Shown: in pieces, positions 1-7,307 of the stretch | How the letters are laid out: every line of letters starts with the position of its first letter | Position numbering within the stretch: position 1 is the stretch's first letter | Assembly (NCBI GenBank): GCA_020849795.1 | Contig: JADZFR010000055.1 | Location: 1 to 32,749, forward strand | DNA length: 32,749 bases | Reading direction: 5' to 3' | Source: Planctomycetota bacterium | GTDB lineage: Bacteria; Planctomycetota; UBA8742; UBA2392 | Made by a program: the position numbers and the translations under genes | The notes under the pieces: model-generated | What the model was told of the DNA's origin: nothing | The model's input: the letters and a program-made list of their open reading frames with translations, nothing else | Database searches by the model: none

Positions 1-190
1 CCGGTTCCGGCGGGGTGGTCGGCGGGGTCGCCGGGGCCGGGACCTTGATGATGGCATGGCCGGCTGAGCGGTCATGCGTGTTCGGCTTGTTCGCGTCCGG
101 GCTTGTGATCTCGGACGTGGCCTGGGCGTACAATCCGCCCGTGAAACCCAAAAGGGCAAGAACCGCGAAGGATGCCAGAAGCTTGCGCAT
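1..190 (-). CDS. Secreted protein, N-terminal part (runs off left edge)
   Basis: The reading frame opens with ATG at 190 and is still open at the left edge, giving 63 codons. The N-terminus reads MRKLLASFAVLALLGF followed by TGGLYAQA, a classic Sec signal peptide with a likely cleavage after AQA near residue 24. The mature start is polar, and near the edge it becomes rich in Pro and Thr (VPAPATPPTTPPEP), which looks like a linker. A GGAAA stretch lies about 6 bases before the ATG. The function cannot be told from this fragment. It lies downstream of the lpxC operon but is separated from it by a terminator-like hairpin, so it probably has its own promoter. Confidence 0.7.
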   Translation of the reverse strand, partial: MRKLLASFAVLALLGFTGGLYAQATSEITSPDANKPNTHDRSAGHAIIKVPAPATPPTTPPEP

Positions 191-469
191 GGTTGATTTC
201 CGTAAAAGGGACGCCTGAGCTAATGCAGGCTCTGTGCCAATTCTCTGGCACCGGACTGCAAGCCATCCCGCACTCCCCGTAACAGTCGATAGGCGTATAT
301 TTGAAGCGGGTTTGCAGTCGTGTTTCTTGTCGGTAACGCACATCGTCCCGACTTGTAACGACGGGGGAATGTTCGGGGCTTACCGGATGGCACCAGATGG
401 GAACATCAAACGGCACGTTTTCGTGCCATCGCCCACACGCCACCGCGGTTTTGGGCAAAAATGACACAA
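191..469. other. Intergenic stretch without a convincing gene
   Basis: Between the start of the edge gene and the terminator of the lpxC operon I see no frame with a convincing protein. An open minus-strand frame here has no family features and crosses the terminator. A 6-bp perfect stem (GTGCCA at 234-239, TGGCAC at 246-251) lies in what would be the leader of the secreted protein gene. It has no T tract, so it is at most a leader structure. Confidence 0.5.
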
Positions 470-491
470 GTGCAGCCGCTGTGGGCTGCAC
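470..491 (-). terminator. Hairpin terminator of the lpxC-fabZ-oxidoreductase operon
   Basis: A perfect 8-bp stem (GTGCAGCC and GGCTGCAC, 6-base loop) lies 33 bases after the oxidoreductase stop. On the minus strand it is followed by TTGTGTCATTTTT, a T-rich tail that is not continuous. This fits a Rho-independent terminator, somewhat imperfect. Confidence 0.6.
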
Positions 492-524
492 CTGCGCATA
501 GTCGGAACGGAATTCGAAGGCGGG

Positions 525-1568
525 TTACCAGCGGCGGTGCGCTTCCGGCACGTGGCGATTGTAGTGATCGCGAGCGGTTTTCAGGATGTCGTGAGCCAAC
601 TGGATGGCTGCCATGCCCTCTTCGCCGCCGACTGTTGGGCGAACGCCCGTGCGGATTGCATTGATGAAGTGTTTCAGCTCTTCCTTTAAGGGCTCTTCTT
701 CGCCAATCACCACCTGTTCAACCCGGATCAGGTCGTTGAACACGAACTGCATCAGGTCGTCGATGCCGGTAATGTCCACGTTCTCGACATGAAAGTCCGC
801 TTGGTCGAGCTTGGGTGTCTTGCTGTAGATCCACGCCTGCTTGCCGGCAAAGTCCAGGTTCAGGTAGCGGTCGGCGCAGAAGATGCGCATCTTGCGCACG
901 CTCTTGTCGCTGATGCGGCTGGCCGTGACGTTTGCCACGCTGCCGTTCTTGAACGTGAGACGCACACTGGCGATGTCTTCATGGCGCTTGGACAGCACCG
1001 GTGTGCACACCGCCTGGATGTCCTCTACCTCGCTGCCGACGATGCTGAGGATGATGTCGAGGTCATGAATCATCACGTCCATCACCACGCCCACGTCGGT
1101 GCTGCGGAACGGGTACGGGCTGAGCCTGTCCGCCTCAATGAAAGCCACAGTATTGATGGCGTTACGAATGCTCGATAGCGCCGGGTTAAAGCGTTCGATG
1201 TGGCCGACCTGCAGGATGCGCTTGTGCTTCTTGGCCAGGTCGATCAGCTTGTTGCACTCGTCGACCGAGTACGCCATCGGCTTTTCGACAAGCGCGTGCA
1301 GACCGTTCTCAAAGGCCCAGCTTGCTACTTCATAATGATGGCGCGTCGGCACGACGACGCTGACTGCGTCCACTTTGCCCTTGAGCTGTTTGTAGTCGGT
1401 GAGTGCCTGGCAGTGAAAGCGCTCGGCGATGGCCTGGGCAGTCTTCTCGTTAGAATCAACGACCGCGACAAGTTCCGCCGTCGGCAGCTCTTTGAGCACC
1501 CGGGCGTGGTTCTTGCCCAGGTGGCCGACGCCGATCACGGCAATCTTGACGCGCTCACTAGAACTCAC
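525..1568 (-). CDS. Gfo/Idh/MocA family NAD(P)-dependent oxidoreductase (possibly GnnA-like)
   Basis: The 347-residue protein has the usual length of the family. An N-terminal Rossmann fold starts with IGVGHLGKNHARVL (about 12-25), followed by the EKP signature in LVEKPMA (about 94-100) and the C-terminal-domain motif IHDLDI (about 167-172). Such enzymes oxidise or reduce sugars, often nucleotide sugars, with NAD(P). It is the last gene of an operon after lpxC and fabZ, 94 bases downstream of the fabZ stop. In Acidithiobacillus and Leptospira a relative, GnnA, oxidises UDP-GlcNAc at C3 so that GnnB can aminate it, giving lipid A with amide-linked chains. The location makes a GnnA-like role attractive, but no GnnB-like aminotransferase is in the window and other sugar substrates are possible. 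The start is the first ATG of the frame. Confidence 0.9.
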   Translation of the reverse strand: MSSSERVKIAVIGVGHLGKNHARVLKELPTAELVAVVDSNEKTAQAIAERFHCQALTDYKQLKGKVDAVSVVVPTRHHYEVASWAFENGLHALVEKPMAYSVDECNKLIDLAKKHKRILQVGHIERFNPALSSIRNAINTVAFIEADRLSPYPFRSTDVGVVMDVMIHDLDIILSIVGSEVEDIQAVCTPVLSKRHEDIASVRLTFKNGSVANVTASRISDKSVRKMRIFCADRYLNLDFAGKQAWIYSKTPKLDQADFHVENVDITGIDDLMQFVFNDLIRVEQVVIGEEEPLKEELKHFINAIRTGVRPTVGGEEGMAAIQLAHDILKTARDHYNRHVPEAHRRW

Positions 1569-1662
1569 TGCGTGCCCCTAAACTGCGGATGCTTGGTTGT
1601 AGCCATTTCATCAAGGTTCTGCAAGTTTCTGACATACCAATGTTAGTGCAGCCTCAGCGGCG

Positions 1663-2130
1663 CTAAGCCGGAGCAGATTCACCGGTCACCATGAACTTCA
1701 CCGTGGCTTCGCAGCACAGCTCGCCCTCGACCGTCGCGACGCCCTTGACGATGCAAAGCCCGCGCCTTTCTTTCAGCAGCTCGGTCTCAATCCGAATCTG
1801 GTCGCCCGGCACCACCAGCCGCCGCCAGCTCACTTCGTCGGCGCCGGTGAAGTAGGCGAGTTTGCCCTTGTTCTCTGGCCGGCTCAAAATTGCAAAGCCA
1901 CCAAGCTGGGCAATGGCCTCCAGCATCAGCACGCCGGGAAAGATCGGCTTGCCGGGAAAGTGTCCCGTAAAGCAGGGTTCGTTGTAGGTGACATTCTTGA
2001 CGCCCACAGCCTTGCCGCCTTCGTGGCTGATCACGCGATCAATCATCAGAAAGGGGTAACGGTGCGGTGCGATGTCCAGAATGCCCTGGATGTCCTGGGC
2101 GCCGGGCAAGCTCTTCGGGGCTTCGTTCAT
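1663..2130 (-). CDS. fabZ: 3-hydroxyacyl-ACP dehydratase FabZ
   Basis: FabZ dehydrates (3R)-hydroxyacyl-ACP in the type II fatty acid cycle, in the cytosol. The 155-residue length is typical. The motif [13 protein letters not shown] (about 21-33) and the active-site segment [17 protein letters not shown] (56-72) are complete, with catalytic His57 and Glu71. I chose the ATG at 2130 over the longer open frame because the protein then starts where FabZ proteins normally do and does not overlap lpxC. The lpxC stop is 19 bases upstream, so the two are cotranscribed. In some phyla LpxC and FabZ are one fused protein. Here they are in different frames and separate. FabZ and LpxC compete for the shared hydroxyacyl-ACP pool, which explains their pairing. 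Confidence 0.96.
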   Translation of the reverse strand: MNEAPKSLPGAQDIQGILDIAPHRYPFLMIDRVISHEGGKAVGVKNVTYNEPCFTGHFPGKPIFPGVLMLEAIAQLGGFAILSRPENKGKLAYFTGADEVSWRRLVVPGDQIRIETELLKERRGLCIVKGVATVEGELCCEATVKFMVTGESAPA

Positions 2131-2149
2131 CTGTGGTCTTTCGTCCCAA

Positions 2150-2986
2150 TCACTGCAAGGCTTCATACTGTTCGCGCAGCGCTTTTGCCACCCGCTGGTT
2201 CTGGCTGTGGCCGCTGCGCTGGGCTTTGACAACGGCATTCAGGCGCAGGCCTGTCACAGCCAAATCACCGATCACGTCCAGCAGCTTGTGGCGTGCGTAC
2301 TCGTCTTCAAAGCGCAGCTTGTTCTCAAGGGGGCCGGTTGGGCTTACGACCAGTGTGTTCTGCGTGTTGGCGCCTTTGCCGAAACCCATGGCTTGCAGGG
2401 CCTTTGCTTCAGCCTCAAGGCAAAAGGTGCGCGCCGGGCCGATGGCCTTTTCAAACGTCTCGGGGGTCACGGCAAATCGCACGGTGGTCGGCGGCATGAA
2501 CGGCACGCCATAGTCCAGCGTGTACTCGACCACCAGGCCGTCGGCGTTGGGCTCGGCGCTGATGCTGGCTTTGCCGTCGCTGACGTCGATGCGCGATGTT
2601 GGCGCAAAGCTTGGGCGTTCGGCATCAAGCGACTCGATCCCGGCTTCGTGGATCAGCTTGACGAACGCGCGGCTGCTGCCGTCGCCGGCGGGTGGCTCGG
2701 GTGCAGTAAGTTCGATTTCGCAGTTATCGACGCCCATGCCGTACAGGGCCGCCAGCACATGCTCAACGGTATGGACCTCGACACTGTTTTCCATCAGCAG
2801 CGTGCGGCGCTGCACTTCGCGAATGTTGCGGGGGTGCACGGCAATGCGCGCACCGCCTTTGTCAGCGCGGATCAACGTGATGCCCGCGCCTGCCGGCGCG
2901 GGCTTTAGTGTCAACGTAACCGGGTGGCCCTCATGCAGGCTGGTGCCAGTCATCGAAACGGGCCGCGATAGCGTCGTCTGTTTCAT
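2150..2986 (-). CDS. lpxC: UDP-3-O-acyl-N-acetylglucosamine deacetylase LpxC
   Basis: LpxC is the zinc amidase that makes the first committed step of lipid A synthesis, removing acetate from UDP-3-O-acyl-GlcNAc. Both halves of the fold are visible. The HTVEH motif (72-76) supplies the catalytic Glu75 and zinc ligand His76; HKLLDVIGD (233-241) supplies His233 and Asp237; RSGHSQN contains the conserved late His260. At 278 residues it is slightly shorter than the E. coli protein. The ATG at 2986 starts the conserved N-terminus (MKQTTLSRPVSMTGTSLHEG); a longer open frame upstream has no family character. No strong ribosome binding site is seen. It is the first gene of the operon with fabZ and the oxidoreductase. 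Confidence 0.96.
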   Translation of the reverse strand: MKQTTLSRPVSMTGTSLHEGHPVTLTLKPAPAGAGITLIRADKGGARIAVHPRNIREVQRRTLLMENSVEVHTVEHVLAALYGMGVDNCEIELTAPEPPAGDGSSRAFVKLIHEAGIESLDAERPSFAPTSRIDVSDGKASISAEPNADGLVVEYTLDYGVPFMPPTTVRFAVTPETFEKAIGPARTFCLEAEAKALQAMGFGKGANTQNTLVVSPTGPLENKLRFEDEYARHKLLDVIGDLAVTGLRLNAVVKAQRSGHSQNQRVAKALREQYEALQ

Positions 2987-3151
2987 GCGACCACTATGCA
3001 AGCCAGCCCGTGGGGTGCAACGCGGCGCCCGCAGTTCCGTCCAGTCCCGTAGCCATGGGTGCCCCACCACTCAGCAGAGGGATTGATTTTGTGCAGCCAG
3101 TGCACTGTGTCGCAGCGTCAGTGCCTGCAATCTGTGCGATACACGAACATC

Positions 3152-3181
3152 TTGACTATGAGTTTTTTTTTTGAATATGCT
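3152..3181 (+). promoter_or_regulatory. Sigma70-like promoter with a T10 run in the spacer
   Basis: TTGACT (3152-3157) and TATGCT (3176-3181) are separated by 18 bases, ten of which are an unbroken T run (3163-3172). The expected transcription start is near 3188, just before the 3202 reading frame. One T fewer would give the optimal 17-base spacer, so the run could tune promoter strength. Confidence 0.5.
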
Positions 3182-3201
3182 GGCTTTCGGACGCTGCAGC
3201 G

Positions 3202-3639
3202 TTGAGATGGGGCACTTGGCGCGGTGGTCGTGGCGAACTTGCGCTGTGGGGCGATGGCGGCCCGGCTTTTGCCGCAACGGAAGTGACAACGACCAACCAA
3301 AATGCGCCAGGCAACTATGACATTGACGTCGTGGTCGACGGTGTCACGTACACGGTTGCCGACGGTGGCTCGTACCACAAGCTGGCAAACCCGCTCGGGA
3401 TGGGCGGTGGCTTCAAGCAAATCGGCACTGGCCAGGTCTTCACCAAGCTCGGTTCCGGCTGGCGTTTGACATACGAGTCGCGGGCCAGTGGATGGCTGGA
3501 GATCGACTTCGCAGCGGCTGGGCGGGAATCTGCCAGTTTCAGCGTGTCGCAGGCCAGTTCACAATGGGCCGGGCACGTACAGGCGTGGGATTTCGGCACT
3601 TCCGGCGCAATCCTACTTGGCACATGGATATTGGACTAA
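3202..3639 (+). CDS. Unrecognised protein, probably beta-rich
   Basis: I do not recognise this 145-residue product. It begins with TTG (3202); a GTG at 3283 is an alternative and would remove an odd Gly/Arg/Trp-rich N-terminus. The remainder is rich in Gly, Ser, Thr and aromatic residues and has alternating patterns such as DIDVVVDGVTYTVADGG, suggesting beta strands. No signal peptide, membrane segment or catalytic motif is seen. Third codon positions are GC-rich as in the neighbours, which supports coding. A promoter-like sequence lies just upstream. Its TAA ends one base before the ATG of the anchored protein at 3641, so the two are probably translated together. Confidence 0.5.
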   Translation: MRWGTWRGGRGELALWGDGGPAFAATEVTTTNQNAPGNYDIDVVVDGVTYTVADGGSYHKLANPLGMGGGFKQIGTGQVFTKLGSGWRLTYESRASGWLEIDFAAAGRESASFSVSQASSQWAGHVQAWDFGTSGAILLGTWILD

Positions 3640-3640
3640 G

Positions 3641-3826
3641 ATGGCAGCCAGGCGTAGAAATGCGTTGATTCTCGGCATGGCGACAGTTGTGGTCGCCTTG
3701 CTTGCGGCGTACTGGTTTGAAAGCCAGCCGCAGGACAAAGCTGGAAGCAAAGGCGATCAGGACGCGGCGGGCATCAGAGCGGTGAACGGCACGCCGCCTA
3801 ACGGCGTCGTCAACGCCCCCCCCTGA
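3641..3826 (+). CDS. N-terminal piece of a membrane-anchored protein, cut by a frameshift
   Basis: The ATG at 3641 opens a 61-codon frame: a basic start (MAARRR), one hydrophobic segment (NALILGMATVVVALLAAYWF, residues 7-26), then a charged and Pro-rich linker ending ...VVNAPP and TGA. The stop falls directly after a run of eight C (3816-3823). Removing one C joins this frame to the next one (NAPPEPAARVSASEES...), giving a single protein of 538 residues from 3641 to 5258. I therefore read it as the anchor of the protein at 3840-5258 and not as an independent small protein. It starts one base after the stop of the 3202 gene. Confidence 0.6.
   Translation: MAARRRNALILGMATVVVALLAAYWFESQPQDKAGSKGDQDAAGIRAVNGTPPNGVVNAPP
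3816..3823 (+). repeat. C8 homopolymer at the frameshift site
   Basis: Eight consecutive C split an otherwise continuous 538-codon gene. Seven C would restore the frame. Either the run slips in the cell (phase variation) or the assembly has one C too many. Confidence 0.9.
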
Positions 3827-3839
3827 GCCTGCCGCGCAC

Positions 3840-5258
3840 GTGTCTGCATCGGAAGAGTCTGGAGCACCCGACGAGTCTAAACAGTCTGCGGCGTTCACTT
3901 GGCGCTTTCGAGTGGTGGACACGGTCGGCGCACCCATAGCGTCGTTGCCACTGCAGTTCGCCAACAGCCGCATGTGGGAGAGACCCACGAGCCATCGGCA
4001 GGTGAAGCCGTTTCACGAATCCACATCCGACGGCGAGGGGTTTGCTGCAGTCCCGCTGCCACAGCCCCGGACGGTTTACGTCAAAGCAGTCAGCGACGTG
4101 TGGCATCTTGAAACCTCAATCGACGCGAAGCCGGGTGTAGTGCCCCTGCTGGTGGCCCGGGCTGTCGCCACCGTCTATCTGTCGGTTGTCACCGACGCAG
4201 GAGAGCCTTGGTACGGGCAGGCCCGAATCACCGCCGCCGGTGACGGGCGGCAGTTTTATGCGTTTATCAAGGAAGGCGAAATCGCGAAGGTTGAGCGCCT
4301 GCCGGTCGATGGCCTGAAGGTCCTGTTTTATGAGTGCATGATCGGAGTGGATGAGCAAACGCACTCTATTTCAGCGGCCGACGTCAAAGAAGGCGTTACG
4401 ATTCACATCACGCTCAAGACCAACCCGAAAAACAAGAACGGCGCGATTGAGGTGGATGCCACCGGGTACACGGGCGAAATCAAAGAGCTGCGCATACTGA
4501 TCGGTTCGGCGGGCGCCAATACCTGGATTGAACCCGGCGCGACCTTCCGTGCCAACAAGGTCTGGCGTTCCCGGCCGCTTTGGCCGCAGACTTACACAGT
4601 GCGCATTGTGGGGCGCGCCGAAACGGACCCTGTCTGGACATCCGACCTGATCACCGTGCAACCGCGCGAGATCACCAAAGTTGCGGTGACGATGGACCAG
4701 GTTTGCAGCGTGCAGGTTGCCGTTGTGGACGATCAGTCTTTGCCGATACTCGGCGCGCTGCTGCTCCTGGGCGAAGACTTGTTGTCGAACTTTGATTTTC
4801 TGTTCCCAGCCCCCGGCAGTATTGCCAGATCGGACGACGAAGGCACCGCCACGCTCAGCGGCTTAAGGCCAGGGCGCCACAAATTCACGGTGGCAGCCAA
4901 GGGCTACGAGCCGCAAGTTCACGAAGCGGAACTGGCGGGTGGCGAACTGCGTTTCCTGGGCACCGTGCGTCTGGCGAAAGCAAACGGCTCGATCATCGTT
5001 ACCCTGACCGGAATGAAAGAGAAGCAGAAGTACTCCATCATGATTCTGAAGCCGGGCGGGACAGCGCTGCATACCGCCAAGGATGTCGAAACAGCAGAAA
5101 CGAAATTTTCCGGTTTGTCACTGAGCACCTGCATGGTGGCAGTGATCACCGGCCGAGGCGGCAAGCCCGTGACCGCCACCATCACGCTGACCGCGGATGA
5201 ACCAAGTGTGTCTACCACACTTGACGTTTCTGAACTGGTCGAAACTGAGTTGAAGTGA
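3840..5258 (+). CDS. Body of the anchored protein with carboxypeptidase-regulatory-like domains (frame-shifted from its anchor)
   Basis: As read, the frame starts at a GTG (3840) and codes 472 residues, but it is probably the continuation of the anchor at 3641 (see the C8 run). The protein has several beta-sandwich-like segments. The clearest lies near residues 280-380: VCSVQVAVVDDQSLPILGA, then SDDEGTATLSGLRPGRHKF and AAKGYEPQ. This is the pattern of carboxypeptidase-regulatory-like (CarboxypepD_reg, transthyretin-like) domains. No catalytic motif is visible, so a structural or binding role outside the cytoplasmic membrane is likely. The architecture, with membrane anchor, Pro/Ala linker and repeated domains, is like that of the larger protein at 20842-23100. 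Function unknown. Confidence 0.7.
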   Translation: MSASEESGAPDESKQSAAFTWRFRVVDTVGAPIASLPLQFANSRMWERPTSHRQVKPFHESTSDGEGFAAVPLPQPRTVYVKAVSDVWHLETSIDAKPGVVPLLVARAVATVYLSVVTDAGEPWYGQARITAAGDGRQFYAFIKEGEIAKVERLPVDGLKVLFYECMIGVDEQTHSISAADVKEGVTIHITLKTNPKNKNGAIEVDATGYTGEIKELRILIGSAGANTWIEPGATFRANKVWRSRPLWPQTYTVRIVGRAETDPVWTSDLITVQPREITKVAVTMDQVCSVQVAVVDDQSLPILGALLLLGEDLLSNFDFLFPAPGSIARSDDEGTATLSGLRPGRHKFTVAAKGYEPQVHEAELAGGELRFLGTVRLAKANGSIIVTLTGMKEKQKYSIMILKPGGTALHTAKDVETAETKFSGLSLSTCMVAVITGRGGKPVTATITLTADEPSVSTTLDVSELVETELK

Positions 5259-5442
5259 CCAGCGGCGGTGTGCCCGGAAGCGCGAGCCAGTGCAGGCTGT
5301 GACCCCGCGCAGGTGTGCCGCAAACTGCCCGCGCCGGTGTCATACTGAGTTGTCAGCGCGCACAGCATATTGGCGCCTACCTGCCTGCCAACGAATTCCA
5401 CACCCTTTACCGCGGCGTCAATCATCGGCACATTACGCGTGT

Positions 5443-6105
5443 ATGAAACGACTGCTGCAGGGCATTGCCCACTTTCACAAAAACGTCCGCCCCGGCGTGC
5501 GCGAGACTTTCGCCAAGCTGGCCCTGGGCCAGAAGCCGGACTGTCTTTTCATTGCATGCAGCGACAGCCGCGTGGTGCCGAACCTGTTTGCCTCAAGCGA
5601 CCCCGGCGACCTGTTCGTGATTCGCAACCCCGGCAACATTGTCGCGCCCAGCGACGAATCGGGCAAATCCCAGGCCGACGAAAGCGAAGCCGGCGCGATC
5701 GAGTTTGCCCTGATGTACCTGGGCGTTCCGGACATCGTGGTGTGCGGCCACAGCGAGTGCGCGGCCATGCGCGCCCTTTGCGGCGAGGTGCACCTGGAAG
5801 GCGCCGACCACCTTCAGGCGTGGCTGCGGCACGCGGAAGAAGCGCTGAATGACAGGCCAGAGATCACGCTGGATACTGCGCAAGCGCGCCACAATTTCGT
5901 CGGCCAGATGAACGCGCTGGTGCAGCTCGACAACCTGCGCAGCTACCCGTTTGTGGCCGAGCAGGAACGTGCGGGCAAGCTGCGGCTGCATGCATGGTGG
6001 TTTGACATCGCCAACGCCGAGGTGCAGGCCTACGACCCCGGCACCCAACGCTTTCACGTCATCGACGAAACCCACGCCACCACGCTGATCGCGCGCCTGG
6101 GCTAG
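5443..6105 (+). CDS. Beta-class carbonic anhydrase
   Basis: The enzyme interconverts CO2 and bicarbonate using a zinc ion. Its 220 residues are the normal size of bacterial beta-carbonic anhydrases. The zinc site is complete: Cys39 with the Asp41-Arg43 dyad in ACSDSR, and His103 and Cys106 in GHSECAAM. The ATG at 5443 matches the family N-terminus (MKRLLQGIAHFHKNV); the open frame extends further upstream, but the extra residues have no family character. No signal peptide, so cytosolic. Its TAG shares the palindrome CTAG (6102-6105) with the stop of lpxD on the other strand. A SulP transporter lies at 26862; such transporters and carbonic anhydrases sometimes cooperate, but here they are 20 kb apart. 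Confidence 0.95.
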   Translation: MKRLLQGIAHFHKNVRPGVRETFAKLALGQKPDCLFIACSDSRVVPNLFASSDPGDLFVIRNPGNIVAPSDESGKSQADESEAGAIEFALMYLGVPDIVVCGHSECAAMRALCGEVHLEGADHLQAWLRHAEEALNDRPEITLDTAQARHNFVGQMNALVQLDNLRSYPFVAEQERAGKLRLHAWWFDIANAEVQAYDPGTQRFHVIDETHATTLIARLG

Positions 6106-7223
6106 GCATCGGGTTCAGGCCGGTTGCGCAGGAAGCGCGTGACTGCGCCGGCTTCCGGCTCCGGGATGTCATCCAGATTTTCCTGCTCGGGTGGCAGACC
6201 GACCTGGCCGGCCAGCTTGGCAACCAGGGCCTTGAGTTCTTTCACTTCTTGCATCAACTCGGGCAGCTTGCGCACCGCTACTTCGCGGCGCATGTAGGCC
6301 TTGCCTTCGATCGCGGGCAGGCCGGCCATTTTCATGCCGGGATCCACGTCCTGCATTACGCCGGTCTTGGCGGCGATTTTGGCGCCCATGCCAATCGTGA
6401 TGTGGTCGGCAATGCCGGTGTGGCCGCCGACCTGCACGTAGTCTTTGAGCACCGCGCTGCCGCCGATGCCGGCCAGCCCGGCAATCACGCAGCTTTGGCC
6501 GATCTGCACGTTGTGGCCGACCTGTACCAGGTTGTCGATCTTGGTGCCGCGCTTGATCAGCGTGACATCAAAGCGCGCGCGGTCGACGGCTGCATTGGCG
6601 CCGATCTCGACGTCGTCTTCGATGATCACGGTGCCGCGCTGGGGCGCCTTGATGAACTTGCCGTTCACAAAGTGAAAACCGAAGCCGTCGCCGCCGATCG
6701 AGGCGCCGGGCTGAATCACGCAGCGTTTGCCGATGGTGCAGCGCTCGAGGATGGTTACGTGCGGGTAAATCAGTGTGTCGTCGCCGATCGTCACGCTGTC
6801 GCCGATGTAGCAGTGGGGATAGATGATGACGTTGCGCCCCAGCTTCACGTCGGCGCCGATGACGGTGAACGCGCCAATGCTGGCGTTGTCGCCCATTTCA
6901 AAGCCGCTGCCCATCAGCACGTTTTCGCCGATGCCGGGCATGGGGCGCATCGGCTCTCCGCGCAGGGCGGTGAGCGCCTTGCTGAAAGCGAAGTCAGGGT
7001 CGGCGCAGCGCAGCGCGTTTACGCCTTGTGGCAGCGCCATGCCGGGCGGTGCAATCACCGCGCCAGGCCGCCCGGTTTCAAGCTCGGCCAGGTACTTCTT
7101 GTCGATAATGAAGCAGATGTGTTCGCGTTTGGCTTTTCCGGGCGTTGCCACGTCTGTGACATCGTGTTCGCCGTTGCCCTCGAGTTTTGCCTCGCACAGT
7201 TGCGCGAGATCCTTGAGTTTCAT
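6102..7223 (-). CDS. lpxD: UDP-3-O-acylglucosamine N-acyltransferase LpxD
   Basis: LpxD adds the second (N-linked) hydroxyacyl chain to UDP-3-O-acyl-glucosamine from acyl-ACP, the step after LpxC. The 373 residues comprise an N-terminal uridine-binding domain (about 1-100), a left-handed beta helix of hexapeptide repeats (about 100-310) and a C-terminal helical part with an acidic tail. Family motifs include IGGDGFGFHFVNGKFIK (176-192) and QVGHNVQIG with catalytic His237. ATG at 7223 follows a purine-rich stretch (GGAGTAACCGGGGGG). The gene lies 84 bases after the skp-like stop, as in the common skp-lpxD order. Its last 4 bases overlap the carbonic anhydrase stop, tail to tail. The C-terminal extension is longer than in E. 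coli LpxD. Confidence 0.97.
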   Translation of the reverse strand: MKLKDLAQLCEAKLEGNGEHDVTDVATPGKAKREHICFIIDKKYLAELETGRPGAVIAPPGMALPQGVNALRCADPDFAFSKALTALRGEPMRPMPGIGENVLMGSGFEMGDNASIGAFTVIGADVKLGRNVIIYPHCYIGDSVTIGDDTLIYPHVTILERCTIGKRCVIQPGASIGGDGFGFHFVNGKFIKAPQRGTVIIEDDVEIGANAAVDRARFDVTLIKRGTKIDNLVQVGHNVQIGQSCVIAGLAGIGGSAVLKDYVQVGGHTGIADHITIGMGAKIAAKTGVMQDVDPGMKMAGLPAIEGKAYMRREVAVRKLPELMQEVKELKALVAKLAGQVGLPPEQENLDDIPEPEAGAVTRFLRNRPEPDA

Positions 7224-7307
7224 GGCTTGCCCCCCGGTTACTCCTATGCAGGACTGTAGCGCCGATTGCGCGGCTTGTAGAGGTCTATCCCTCGTTTCAG
7301 TGCACGA

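Noticed and set aside
72..491. Long open frame on the minus strand between the edge gene and the oxidoreductase
   Set aside because: It crosses the terminator and overlaps the signal-peptide gene; composition is that of a chance frame.
2131..2149. LpxC-FabZ fusion, as known in some phyla
   Set aside because: The two frames differ, lpxC has its own stop and fabZ its own ATG 19 bases later.
2072..2908. Long plus-strand open frame opposite lpxC and fabZ
   Set aside because: Shadow of two well-identified minus-strand genes; rich in His, Ala and Gln as expected from the opposite strand of GC-rich coding DNA.
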